NCBI GenBank assembly: GCA_965601975.1
Contig: OZ271856.1
Span: forward strand, 1,178,001-1,242,000
Direction: 5' to 3'
From: JANQIO01 sp965601975
GTDB taxonomy: Bacteria > Pseudomonadota > Gammaproteobacteria > Pseudomonadales > Halieaceae
Length of the DNA stretch: 64,000 bases
Position numbers and translations under genes: made by a program. Each line of letters opens with the position of its first letter. Positions within the stretch are counted from its first letter, which is position 1. The notes under the pieces were generated by a model, which saw only the letters and a program-made list of their open reading frames with translations, did no database searches and was not told where the DNA came from. Shown piece after piece: positions 8,918 to 18,173 of this stretch.

Positions 8918-10026
8918 CGGGCTGCGATCTGGTCCTTCGCCGTTCCCATGTAAACCGGCTCGACCAATTCACCGACGGTGACATACTCCTGCCCGACGGT
9001 GATCAGGTTGACCGTGTCGGGCAGACCGGTCACCCACAGTCCTTCCGGGCCATCCTCAACGATCTCCACCGCGGTAAATACCACGCGGTTGGCGCCGTCC
9101 AGGGTTCGGATGCCCATGTCTCCCTCATCGCCGAGGGTCAGCAGGGAGGGTGCGATGCGGTGGGCTGGAACCTGGTCCAGATCTGCCCGAAGCGTAACGG
9201 TCAGGCCTGAGCGCAGGCTGTAGTCGCTGTTGGCGACCGTGATTTCAACCGGGTAAGTGCGGGTGACCGGGTCGTTCTGCTTGCCGATGAACGACAGCTG
9301 GCCTTCGATGTCGCGATTCATGCGGGTACTGCCGGACACCGTGCTACCGGGCTGCAGGTTCTCAACCTCCGCCTCGGTAACGTGGGCGACGACCAGCATG
9401 GGGTCGAGGTCGATGAGCGTGGCGCAGGAGGCCCCCGGCATGGCGTAATCGCCGGCGTTCAGGTGCAGGTTTTCGATCACGCCATCGAACGGTGCGGTAA
9501 TCTTTGTCCTCTCCAGGTTCAGCATCTGACGATGCAGGTGAGCCCGCGCCGCTTCCTGGCGGGCTTCAGAGGTCGCGATGGCCACCTCCGACAACAGCTC
9601 CTGGTCTGCCAGCTTCAGGCTGCCCTCGTGCTCAATCCTGGCCTGCTCGAAACCCGCCCGGGCTTCCTCGACGGCGACCTCGCGATCATCCACGGCGATT
9701 TCGCACAGGAGCTGTCCCTTGGTGACCTGCATGCCACGCTCCACGGGCCGTGAGACCACCTGACCGGCGATCTCCGCGGTGACTTCGACCGCGCGCTTGG
9801 TCTCGGTCCGGCCCCGCAAAACCACAGTGCGTGTGCGCGGTTCGGCCGTGTTGACTGTCACGCGGACTTTGCTCAGCGCTGCGCCGGCGGTCTGGCTCCG
9901 GTCGCGCACAGTGTCCGCGCCCGCCGGAAGCTGCCTGGCCTGTGTATCGCTCACAAACGCGCCAGAGCCCATCCACAGCACGAGCACAGCAGAAACAATG
10001 GAGGCGGAGATAAGGTTCTTAGACAT
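8914..10026 (-). CDS. RND efflux periplasmic adaptor (membrane fusion protein)
   Basis: 370 residues. An N-terminal hydrophobic anchor (about 8-28) precedes a barrel-sandwich/lipoyl half (about 60-100), an alpha-helical hairpin rich in Glu, Ala and Gln (about 105-165), the second lipoyl half (ITAPFDGVIENLHLNAGDYA) and beta-barrel domains. It bridges the inner-membrane permease to an outer-membrane channel. It is the first gene of a two-gene operon with the permease and is divergent from the hybrid histidine kinase at 10367, which may regulate it. A terminator-like hairpin lies in its leader (10068-10100). Confidence 0.9.
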   Translation of the reverse strand: MSKNLISASIVSAVLVLWMGSGAFVSDTQARQLPAGADTVRDRSQTAGAALSKVRVTVNTAEPRTRTVVLRGRTETKRAVEVTAEIAGQVVSRPVERGMQVTKGQLLCEIAVDDREVAVEEARAGFEQARIEHEGSLKLADQELLSEVAIATSEARQEAARAHLHRQMLNLERTKITAPFDGVIENLHLNAGDYAMPGASCATLIDLDPMLVVAHVTEAEVENLQPGSTVSGSTRMNRDIEGQLSFIGKQNDPVTRTYPVEITVANSDYSLRSGLTVTLRADLDQVPAHRIAPSLLTLGDEGDMGIRTLDGANRVVFTAVEIVEDGPEGLWVTGLPDTVNLITVGQEYVTVGELVEPVYMGTAKDQIAAR

Positions 10027-10366
10027 GCCTGGTGACCACGGTAATGAATTTTGTCCAATGCTTACGTGAAAACGCCGGCACCGAAGTGACCGTGCCGGCG
10101 CATATGTGGTGGTTGTTACGCTAATAGAATGATTTTGGACGACTTTTTGGTCGTTTCACTGCCTGGCGTCTGTGCGGCGGGCAGGGCATCAACGCACGGC
10201 GGTTCAGGCGCGTGAGTGATCCTCTAAGTGATTGATTTTCATAGATAAGCGGTGGCAAGGGGTGGCCTTGGTGGCCAGACATCCCGGCGGGGCGAATTAC
10301 ATATGTGAAATCAACACTTATACTGTGCTCACTGTGTGGCGCTAAGTAAGGACTACTGTCTCACGC
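10027..10366. other. divergent regulatory region between efflux operon and hybrid kinase
   Basis: 340 bases with no open reading frame of note. It contains the hairpin listed separately at 10068-10100. On the plus strand a TATACT element near 10318 is a possible -10 for the kinase gene, and TAAGGA shortly before 10367 its ribosome-binding site. No RNA gene was recognised. Confidence 0.5.
10068..10100 (-). terminator. terminator-like hairpin in the leader of the efflux operon
   Basis: On the minus strand a perfect 9-bp GC-rich stem, CGCCGGCAC / GTGCCGGCG, encloses a 10-base loop and is followed by TTTT. It is an intrinsic-terminator shape lying only about 42 bases upstream of the adaptor start codon. 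It points into the operon, so it could work as an attenuator. The U-run is short, and a plain mRNA-stabilising hairpin is possible. Confidence 0.5.
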
Positions 10367-13300
10367 ATGCAATCGCACTTTTCCAGATGGCCAGGAGGGC
10401 CATTGGTTCCACAATTGCTCCTCCTGGTTCTTGTTGCCTTTAGCGGACGCGCCTGGGCCACCACGGAGGACTACCAGTTTGTTCCTTCGCCCATCTCGAA
10501 CCAAATGACACATAAATCCGCGCGCGTCATTTTTCAGGATTCACGCGGCATGCTCTGGCTACTCGGCGATGAAGGATTGAATCGCTATGACGGCTACGAG
10601 CTTCGTCGTTACCGGCATGACCCTGATGACCCCTCTTCACTCGGCGGTGATGCGCTGGACAACATTGTCGAGGACTCTGCAGGTGACCTATGGATCTCGA
10701 TTCATGGTGGGGGTCTCAGCCGATACGTCGTAGCCACGGATAGCTTTGTCACGATACGTCACGATCCCGAATCCGCGAACAGCCCGCTTTCCAATCGAGT
10801 TAGTGCGCTGGTTACCGGTGACAATGGGGACATTTGGCTCGGTTATACGACCGGAGGCTTCAGCCGCTACCAGCCGAGTACTGGCAGTTTTGTTCACTTT
10901 CCACCCGGTTCGACGGAAGGCGTTGGTGAGTTTTCAGTGCCGTACCTTGCCTGGGGCCAGGATGGCAGCCTGTGGGTGGCGACCTGGGGGGGCGGGCTAC
11001 TGCGGTTGCTGCCCGATGGCAAGACTTTGCGCCGATATGGCGTCGGCACTGATGCGTCAGCGGGCTCCCTGCCATCCGACAGAGTTTTTATTCCGATGGT
11101 GGACAGGCGTGGACGCCTGTGGGTCGCAACAGAGGCCGATGGTGTCAGTATGCTGCCGCCTGGCGCCAGTGAATTTGTGCACTTTCGATATCAGGCGGAT
11201 GTTCCGGGCGCGCTACCGCCGGGCCGCGTCCACTCCATGCGGGAAGACCGTGAGGGATATATCTGGATTGGATTGGACAAGACTCTCGTCCGAATGGAAC
11301 CCGATGGCAGTTTTCGCCGATTTGACAAGGATAACTCCGGCTTGAAGCTGACGCGGTGGCCGACAAGCATTTACCAGACTGAAGATGGCACTCTCTGGGT
11401 CGGCGGCAATCAGAGTGGGGTATTCAAGGGCCGAAGACTGGATTTTTCCTTACACAAAGTGGGAGAAGGCCTGATCGAGGGCCCCGTCAATGCCTTTGCT
11501 GAAACCGCCGGAGGGCAAATCTGGGTAGGTACGGATTGGGGCTTGAGCAGCTTTTATCCCGATCGACCTGGAAATCGAGTATCCGATAATTCAGGGTTGC
11601 TGCCTGGGCTGTCGGAGCTTCTGGTGACAAGCCTCCTGGGTGAGGGGCGTACTCTTTGGGTGGGCACAAGTAATGCAGGCCTGTACCGGGTGAATCTCGA
11701 CACGGGGGACGTCACAGGCTTCAGGCATGACTCGGGGGATCTATCCACTCTCGGTGCCAACGCTGTAACAGCTATTTACCGCGACCAGCGCGGTCGACTC
11801 TGGGTAACTACATTGGGAGGTGGCCTTAACCTGTTCGACGAGCACGTAGAGCATTTCACGCGGTTCACCTATGACCCCTCAGACGAAGGCAGCATTGGTT
11901 CAAATGTCGTCGTGTCGATTCTCGAGGATTCTATGGGAGCCCTGTGGTTGTGCACCCGGCGCGGGCTCAGCAGAATGAATGAAGACGGCCGCACGTTCGA
12001 AAATTTTGGCAGGGATCCAGAGCAGTGGGGCAAATTCGGGCAACACATGGTGTCGGCAATGCTTGTCGACAGCCGGTCCGACCTCTGGATAGGTACCCTG
12101 GGTGGCGGAGTGAGCCGTTGGGCACCCGAGTACCGGTACCCGGGTGAAGTGAGATTCGACAATTTCACGGAGCGCCTTGAGTTGCCGAGCACTTACATCT
12201 ATGGCATCGCATCGAGTCCCAGCGGCCTGGTGTGGTTTTCTCACAACGCGGGCCTGACCGTGTTTGATCCTGAGACACAGGCAACCCGCCACTTCAATGT
12301 TAACGACGGATTGCAGGAAAACGAGTTCAACGGCGGGGCAACGTTCCAAGACTCGTCAGGCCGACTCTATTTCGGCGGACCTTCGGGATTCAATATCATT
12401 CCTGCGGACTATCAGCTGCCGGTCCAGTCACCACCGCGCGCGCTGATCTCCGAAATCAAGGTGCTCAACGAACCCGTAGCCTTTGAACTCGACAAGCAGC
12501 CTCTGCCGACGCTCGAGCTCACCCACAGGGATCACCTGCTGTCAGTCAGCTTTGCGGCAGTCGACTATTCAAATCCGCAGGAGAACCGCTACCGCTACAA
12601 GCTGGCAGGTTTCGATAAGGAATGGATCGAGCTGGGTCGGGACAATACGGTGACGTTTTCGAACCTGCCGGCCGGCGACTATGTGCTTAGGGTGCAGGCT
12701 TCGAATCCCGCCGGCGCCTGGAATGATAATGCCATCACGTTGCCTGTCTCTATCAGTCCGTCCCCCTGGTTGAGCTGGCCTGCGAAGGTCGTGTACCTGT
12801 TGATCCTGTCAGGGTTGGTACTGTACGCCATACGCCGTCAGCAACTGAAGGCCGCCCGCATTCTGGCGACGCAGCAACTGCTGGAAACGCAGGTCGCAGA
12901 GCGAACCGCCGACCTCGAAGAAGCCAGGCAGCGCGCAGAAGACGCCAGGCAGCGCGCAGAAGACGCCAACCTCGCGAAGTCTGCTTTTCTCGCGACCATG
13001 ACCCACGAGATTCGAACACCCATGCACGGCATGCTGGGTATGACCGAACTACTCATGGACACCGGGCTGGACAACCAGCAGCGACGCTACGCCAATACTG
13101 CCCACCGCAGCGGCCAGGCCCTGCTGGGGCTGATCAATTCAATCCTCGACTTCAGTAAGCTCGATGCCGCCGCCGTGCAGTTGGAACGTCGAAGCTTCAA
13201 CCTGCTGGCAATGCTCGACGACCTCTGCTTCCTGGAGAGCGAGCCCGCCGCACGCAAGGGCATTGACCTCAACCTGGTGTATGCGCCTGACCTGGGCCCC

Positions 13301-14854
13301 AGGATCGTCGGTGACGAAGGCAAGACGCGGCAGGTGATCCTGAACCTGCTGAGCAATGCCATCAAGTTCACCGAGGCCGGCCGGATCACCATGCGCGCTC
13401 GCCGGGTCGGCGACAGCGTTCAGATCGAGGTCGAAGATACCGGGGTGGGCATGGACGCCGAGGCGCAGTCCCGGGCGTTTGACGTCTTTACCCAGGCGGA
13501 TGCCAGCACGACGCGCAAGTTCGGTGGCTCGGGATTGGGGCTTTCCATTGCGAAACAGTATGTCGAGCTGATGGGTGGCTCGATCGATGTTGAATCCAGC
13601 CCCGGTGTCGGCAGCCGGTTTACCCTGTCGCTGCCCGGTCTCGAAGCAGAGCAGGATTATCAGCCGCCTCAGACTGACCTGCGCTGCGCAGTCCTGTGCG
13701 TCGATTCGTCGACGCGGGAAATGGTCCGATCACGCCTCGCACGACATGGGGTAGACGTACACGAGTTCGCCACAATCGATTCATTGCTGCATGACCAGGT
13801 GCAAATCGACCTGGCAGTTGTCGACAGGCCCAGCCTCGGCCGTATCGACAGCAATCAGCTACAAGCGTTATCAGCCACGCCGTACCCGGGATTTGCGCTG
13901 GTATCCCTACTGGACGCCGATCTGCCCGGCGAGTTGCCTGACTGGATATCGCTGACAAGGCCTCTGACCGAGCAGGCGCTGGAGCAATTACTGGATGCTT
14001 TCACGGACTGCCGCCGCAAGCCGCCGGAGCAGCAGGCCACATCACTTTCGCCCAGCTTCCAGTGCCGCGTGCTGGTTGCCGAGGATGTCGAAGTGAGCCA
14101 GACCATCGCCAGGGAAATGCTGGGCTCCCTCGGATGCGACGTCACTATGGCTGATAACGGGGAACAGGCGGTGGAGTACTACCGCAACGGAACCTTCGAC
14201 ATCGTGTTCATGGACTGCCAGATGCCCCTCCTCGACGGTTACGAGGCGTCTCGCCGTATTCGCGAAATCGAGCGTGCCGAGGGGCGGGAACCGGTGACTA
14301 TCGTCGCGCTCACAGCGGCCGGCAGCGCTACCGAAAGGGAACGCATCGCCGCGGCAGGCATGTCGGCCTGGCTTGGCAAGCCGTACTCCCAGGCCGATAT
14401 CAGCGCGCACCTGTCGGCCCTGTCCAACGAAAGCCCAGTGTTGCCGGTGCCTGGATCTTTGCAAGGTGGACGAGCCGACGCCGATGATGGCATCGCCGAC
14501 CTGTACATCGTGGACTATTTGCGCCAGCTGACAGGACAGAACGGCGAGTGCGCCTGGGATACCATGTACGCGAGCTTTATCGCACACATGGAGGAGCAGC
14601 TCCCGGTACTAAGGGAACTGATCGACGCCGGTGATTCAAAGAATGTTGGCCGCACTGCGCACGCTATCAAGTCCGCGGCCAGTTGCGTGGGTGCCAGCGC
14701 TGTCATCCGAGTCTGCTCCCTGGTTGAAGACATGGTGGGCGAGGGTTCGCCTATTCCCGGTGCTTTCGCCAACGATATCGATCAGGCGTATAGGGCGTAT
14801 TGCCGCCTGGTTGAACAGGCGGGCGAAGAGGCTATCCGAGCAAGCTACACCTGA
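10367..14854 (+). CDS. hybrid sensor histidine kinase with two-component-regulator propeller, REC and HPt domains
   Basis: 1,495 residues. The signal peptide (about 13-31) is followed by about fourteen propeller repeats (for example WVATWGGGLLRLLPDG), a Y_Y_Y domain (about 725-800), one transmembrane helix (about 805-825), a coiled coil, and HisKA with the phosphorylatable H880 in MTHEIRTPMHGM. The HATPase follows (N-box NLLSNAIKF, G1 DTGVGMD, G2 GGSGLGLSI), then a degenerate receiver (about 1105-1215), an intact receiver with D1283 (IVFMDCQMP) and an HPt domain with H1432 (AHAIKSAAS). It has all phosphorelay modules except an output domain, so a separate response regulator must exist elsewhere. 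Such propeller kinases usually sense carbohydrates or other periplasmic ligands. It is divergent from the RND operon, which may be a target. Confidence 0.92.
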   Translation: MQSHFSRWPGGPLVPQLLLLVLVAFSGRAWATTEDYQFVPSPISNQMTHKSARVIFQDSRGMLWLLGDEGLNRYDGYELRRYRHDPDDPSSLGGDALDNIVEDSAGDLWISIHGGGLSRYVVATDSFVTIRHDPESANSPLSNRVSALVTGDNGDIWLGYTTGGFSRYQPSTGSFVHFPPGSTEGVGEFSVPYLAWGQDGSLWVATWGGGLLRLLPDGKTLRRYGVGTDASAGSLPSDRVFIPMVDRRGRLWVATEADGVSMLPPGASEFVHFRYQADVPGALPPGRVHSMREDREGYIWIGLDKTLVRMEPDGSFRRFDKDNSGLKLTRWPTSIYQTEDGTLWVGGNQSGVFKGRRLDFSLHKVGEGLIEGPVNAFAETAGGQIWVGTDWGLSSFYPDRPGNRVSDNSGLLPGLSELLVTSLLGEGRTLWVGTSNAGLYRVNLDTGDVTGFRHDSGDLSTLGANAVTAIYRDQRGRLWVTTLGGGLNLFDEHVEHFTRFTYDPSDEGSIGSNVVVSILEDSMGALWLCTRRGLSRMNEDGRTFENFGRDPEQWGKFGQHMVSAMLVDSRSDLWIGTLGGGVSRWAPEYRYPGEVRFDNFTERLELPSTYIYGIASSPSGLVWFSHNAGLTVFDPETQATRHFNVNDGLQENEFNGGATFQDSSGRLYFGGPSGFNIIPADYQLPVQSPPRALISEIKVLNEPVAFELDKQPLPTLELTHRDHLLSVSFAAVDYSNPQENRYRYKLAGFDKEWIELGRDNTVTFSNLPAGDYVLRVQASNPAGAWNDNAITLPVSISPSPWLSWPAKVVYLLILSGLVLYAIRRQQLKAARILATQQLLETQVAERTADLEEARQRAEDARQRAEDANLAKSAFLATMTHEIRTPMHGMLGMTELLMDTGLDNQQRRYANTAHRSGQALLGLINSILDFSKLDAAAVQLERRSFNLLAMLDDLCFLESEPAARKGIDLNLVYAPDLGPRIVGDEGKTRQVILNLLSNAIKFTEAGRITMRARRVGDSVQIEVEDTGVGMDAEAQSRAFDVFTQADASTTRKFGGSGLGLSIAKQYVELMGGSIDVESSPGVGSRFTLSLPGLEAEQDYQPPQTDLRCAVLCVDSSTREMVRSRLARHGVDVHEFATIDSLLHDQVQIDLAVVDRPSLGRIDSNQLQALSATPYPGFALVSLLDADLPGELPDWISLTRPLTEQALEQLLDAFTDCRRKPPEQQATSLSPSFQCRVLVAEDVEVSQTIAREMLGSLGCDVTMADNGEQAVEYYRNGTFDIVFMDCQMPLLDGYEASRRIREIERAEGREPVTIVALTAAGSATERERIAAAGMSAWLGKPYSQADISAHLSALSNESPVLPVPGSLQGGRADADDGIADLYIVDYLRQLTGQNGECAWDTMYASFIAHMEEQLPVLRELIDAGDSKNVGRTAHAIKSAASCVGASAVIRVCSLVEDMVGEGSPIPGAFANDIDQAYRAYCRLVEQAGEEAIRASYT

Positions 14855-15027
14855 GTGATTCCCAAGGCGGACCCGATACGCATTTGCATATCCTGCCTCT
14901 ATATAAGAAGCGCATCGGTAATGATTAATTAGCCTTACTTCATGTGTGGGTAAGTTAATCCACATCAAAACCCGTCATTGAAGTCCCAGTACCGTTACGT
15001 ACTCAAGGTGTACCGACGGGAAGAGGC

Positions 15028-15894
15028 ATGAAGGCGATGTCTAGCGCGAGCAGAATTCTGGCGATCACCTGCGTGGTGGGAGTCATTGCCGGTTGCAAAC
15101 TGGCAGTTATCGTCGTGGAAGGTGGCGAAGTGCAGTCGGTGGGTGCCGGCACCTGTGTGGCGGGCACCGTATGCACGACCGAGGTGAATGACACCAGTTT
15201 CTCGGACACTTTTACCGCAGTACCCGACGAAGGGTGGTATTTCGAGAAATGGAATGCAGGCAGCAATTTCCTGTGCGGGGACTCTATTGATCCCTCGTGT
15301 GCGCTTCCCCTCGATACATTGGCAGGAAATAGCATTATCGAGGCCGCAGTGGCATCGCCTGATATGTATTACCTGATGCCCGTATTCAAGATGGCGAATC
15401 CAATCACTGACACTATCACCGCGGATGGCAGAGAGTGGGCGCAGACAGATCTATTCGCAGGACTCTCGTGGGAGGATATCAACGCCGTGTGTCCAGCGGG
15501 GGCGTGTTCCGGCGTGCTGAACGGGTTTGACATGACTGGCTGGACCTGGGCATCTGTAGAAGACCTCAACAGCCTGCTTAATTTCTATATAGGGTTTGCA
15601 GCACTCGGACCGGGCCCGGACACATACGCAGAGGGAAAAAGTACTGAGTGGGCCCCCGCTTTTTTTGATGGCGGTTGGCGTCCCAATAACCCCTTGGCTG
15701 AGAGGGAACTCTCGCGCGCTGTATTTGGAGTACTGCGCGATACGATCACGACCCAGGAAGGGGAAGTCGCCCTCCCGGGTGGAATCTCGGACGTGGATCC
15801 CGCTGCGCTGGTGTTGGGAGACTTCGCGAGTACAGAGGGCATGGTCACCCTGGGCCTCAAGGCCAACGGCGCCTGGTTCTTTCGCACGCCTTGA
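15028..15894 (+). CDS. lipoprotein with bacterial-repeat N-terminal module
   Basis: 288 residues; start supported by GGAAGAGG just upstream. The lipoprotein signal ends VVGVIAGC. The following 100 residues resemble the N-terminal module of the lipoprotein at 3777: several cysteines and a GWYFEKW motif matching GWRFAGW there. The C-terminal half (from about 130) has WTWASVEDLNSLLNFY and reads like the small DUF1566-type domain of secreted proteins, which is a tentative match. It converges with the 2-phosphoglycerate-kinase-like gene. It is probably envelope-anchored; function unknown. Confidence 0.7.
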   Translation: MKAMSSASRILAITCVVGVIAGCKLAVIVVEGGEVQSVGAGTCVAGTVCTTEVNDTSFSDTFTAVPDEGWYFEKWNAGSNFLCGDSIDPSCALPLDTLAGNSIIEAAVASPDMYYLMPVFKMANPITDTITADGREWAQTDLFAGLSWEDINAVCPAGACSGVLNGFDMTGWTWASVEDLNSLLNFYIGFAALGPGPDTYAEGKSTEWAPAFFDGGWRPNNPLAERELSRAVFGVLRDTITTQEGEVALPGGISDVDPAALVLGDFASTEGMVTLGLKANGAWFFRTP

Positions 15895-15959
15895 CCTGCG
15901 TATTAGTCGGTCACTGGTCGGTGATCCTGGCCGGTTGGCGTCCCGGGGAGCGCGCTGAA

Positions 15960-17156
15960 CTACTCGGCAAACACCGTTTTCGGCGACGGCGTGGCACTCT
16001 CTTCGAGACTGTCCAGTACGGTGCGCATGATCTCCCGCACGGCCTGGTCGCGATCGTCGTTGATGACGATGGGTGTGTTGGTGCGGTCTGCTTCCGATAG
16101 CAGGTAGGATTGCAGCTGCCAGATCTGGTCAAAGTTCTCCAGATACCGCTCGGCGCGCCGTTCACTCGCCTGCTCGCCGCGGTTGGAGAGCCGGCGCTTG
16201 AGCTTGCGCTTTTTGAGGACCGCCAGGAGCACATGCACCAGAATGGCGTCGTCGATGTCGAGCTCCTCGGCCAGTTCCGGGTGTGCATGCACACCCTCCA
16301 GCACCAGGGAGACGCGCTCCCGGCGGGCGCGCTCCATGACCGCCTGGCTGGCCGCTGAGACCAGCTCCGCCTGGGCACGAAACCCGACCTCCACCGGCAC
16401 GTCCCCGGCGCCCTTTTTCGATGAAGCATGGGCGCCGGCCACATGCCGCCAGGCCTCATAGGAAGAGACATGTAGCGCAGGGTGTTCCTCGTCGCTCATC
16501 ATCGTGCGCATCACTTCCCGCAGCAGGTCCGTGGACTGCATGCGCACGATACCGAGCTGATTCGCCAGCGATGTGGCAATCGTGCTTTTGCCGCAGCCGG
16601 TGGTACCGCCTATGACAATGATCAGCGGTCGCCTGCTGCGCAGGAAGTTGCGCCACACCAGCCAGCGCCTGGCTACTGCGGGTCCAAGGGAGCTCGATTC
16701 CTTGAGAAGATCATAGGTGAGGCGGGAAATCCGCTGCGAGCTGATCTGCGAAAACTTGTGCTTGATCAGGTGGCGCCGCAGCTTGCTGGCGATCTTGATT
16801 GACTCCGGGAGCGTCAGGCCGATAGTTTCGAGATCCCGGCGATAGAGCTCAGCCGAGAACGGCATCACCCGCCCTTCATCGTCCTCTACCATGATCTGGC
16901 CAACGCCCAGGGTGGGCTTGAGGTAGCGATCCGCCTTCTTGGGTCCGTATTCGCTTTTCAGCCGTTCGTAGACGATCTGCTTGAGATCGGTGGTGCGCAG
17001 GGGAGTATCGCTGTCGAGCTCATCCCGCAGCTCAGTGGCCAGCTTGTGGGCCTCGCGGAAGGAGAGGCCGGCCTGTTGCAGCGAACGAGTCAGTATTCCC
17101 CTCAGGAAGGGAACGCTGGTGTCGTCGTCTTTGTCTTCGATTACTAGCTTTGCCAA
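15960..17156 (-). CDS. 2-phosphoglycerate kinase-like P-loop protein with ATP-cone-like N-terminus
   Basis: 398 residues. Two ATP-cone-like segments are visible: residues 1-75 (PFLRGILTRSLQQAG) and about 85-152 (MPFSAELYRRDLETIG). They are followed by a P-loop kinase domain with GGTTGCGKST at 183-192. Arrangement and length match the 2-phosphoglycerate kinase family, whose archaeal member makes 2,3-bisphosphoglycerate on the way to cyclic 2,3-diphosphoglycerate. In bacteria the true substrate is unproven. It lies 153 bases downstream of a phosphoglycerate-mutase-fold gene in the same direction, which supports a phosphoglycerate or related sugar-phosphate role. Confidence 0.75.
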   Translation of the reverse strand: MAKLVIEDKDDDTSVPFLRGILTRSLQQAGLSFREAHKLATELRDELDSDTPLRTTDLKQIVYERLKSEYGPKKADRYLKPTLGVGQIMVEDDEGRVMPFSAELYRRDLETIGLTLPESIKIASKLRRHLIKHKFSQISSQRISRLTYDLLKESSSLGPAVARRWLVWRNFLRSRRPLIIVIGGTTGCGKSTIATSLANQLGIVRMQSTDLLREVMRTMMSDEEHPALHVSSYEAWRHVAGAHASSKKGAGDVPVEVGFRAQAELVSAASQAVMERARRERVSLVLEGVHAHPELAEELDIDDAILVHVLLAVLKKRKLKRRLSNRGEQASERRAERYLENFDQIWQLQSYLLSEADRTNTPIVINDDRDQAVREIMRTVLDSLEESATPSPKTVFAE

Positions 17157-17309
17157 AGTACCCTTTCAGCCCACGCAGCACGTCAGTGCGCCGACGGCCG
17201 CAATTATACACCGATTGCCGTCGCTACGGGGCGCAGGGCGGGCAATCGACGCCAAACATACCTTTCAACATGAAGAAAAAGCGGACGGCCATGATCGCGC
17301 CGGCGGTAG

Positions 17310-17915
17310 TCAATCGTCCAGGAAGCCCGTGGCAGGGCCCCACTCAGCATAGGTCACAGCGCCCGCAGCATCGAAGTCCAGCACCCCGATGTAGCGGTGG
17401 GAAATTGTGCGCTGCAGCTGTCCGGTAAAGTCCAGGCCCAGGTAGTGGCTGACGGCGGCCCGGATGACGCCGGCGTGGGTGACGCACAGCGCCACGTCGT
17501 GTTCGTGCCGGTCCAGCAGCGAATCGAGGAATTCAACGGTGCGCCGCTGCATCTGGTTGAAGCTCTCGCCCTCGGGGAAGACAAAGTCGATATCGGTCTT
17601 GTATTGCGGGCAGTGCTCACGCACCCACTGCTTGGATTTCGATGCCAGGGTCCCGTAGTTGATCTCATTGAGCTGAGGCACGGCATAGACGTCCCCCAGG
17701 GCGAACGTATCGGCAAAGTGCTCCGCGGTGCGGCGGGCCCGGCCCAGGGCGCTGCTGCATACTACGCCGGGCCGGCATCGGCGGGCGTCCAGGGTCTGCG
17801 CTATCCAGCGCAGGTCCTCCCCGGATTCCTCCACGGGCTCTGAATCCCCCCAACCGATAATGTGGCCGGACACGTTGTAAGCGGTCTTGTAGTGCCTGAC
17901 CAGAATCAGCCGCAC
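17310..17915 (-). CDS. histidine phosphatase superfamily protein (RHY variant)
   Basis: I take GTG 17915 as the start (201 residues, beginning MRLILVRHYKT), because the motif normally lies close to the N-terminus. The open frame continues to an ATG at 17981 with no family-like sequence. The catalytic histidine motif reads RHY rather than the usual RHG. The second histidine is in CVTHAGVIRA, and the middle glutamate in LNEINYGTL / FPEGESF. It resembles cofactor-dependent phosphoglycerate mutase-type phosphatases. It precedes the 2-phosphoglycerate-kinase-like gene in the same direction and is divergent from pstS. Confidence 0.8.
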   Translation of the reverse strand: MRLILVRHYKTAYNVSGHIIGWGDSEPVEESGEDLRWIAQTLDARRCRPGVVCSSALGRARRTAEHFADTFALGDVYAVPQLNEINYGTLASKSKQWVREHCPQYKTDIDFVFPEGESFNQMQRRTVEFLDSLLDRHEHDVALCVTHAGVIRAAVSHYLGLDFTGQLQRTISHRYIGVLDFDAAGAVTYAEWGPATGFLDD

Positions 17916-18036
17916 GGGGACCCCACAGGCATATCTCCCTCGAAAGCCAGTGCCTCTATTGTGGCCCAAATCCCGGATCAAAGATTGATTTTGATCAGCC
18001 CCGGGCGATGTGGTGGGCGCAATCGAGCCGTAGGGC

Positions 18037-18066
18037 TTGACCCGCCTGAGATGTCATATTGTAGTG
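18037..18066 (+). promoter_or_regulatory. possible sigma-70 promoter of the pst operon
   Basis: TTGACC at 18037-18042 is followed about 17 bases later by TGTAGT/TAGTGG, a weak -10. A single ATGTCAT half-site at 18051-18057 resembles half a Pho box, but no partner is found 11 bases away on either side, unlike the two clear Pho arrays further downstream. Confidence 0.3.
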
Positions 18067-18173
18067 GTAGATTATTAAAGGGCAGTGTGGTTTAGTGTGC
18101 GCCCAGAATAGGGGCGCCCGATCTCTTTGCGGGCGCTGAGTCCATTTCAGATCACCAGGGAGCACTGGTTCAA

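Noticed and set aside
18114..18136. GCGCCC/GGGCGC hairpin before pstS as terminator
   Set aside because: There is no T-run, and it lies in the pst leader; it may only be RNA structure.
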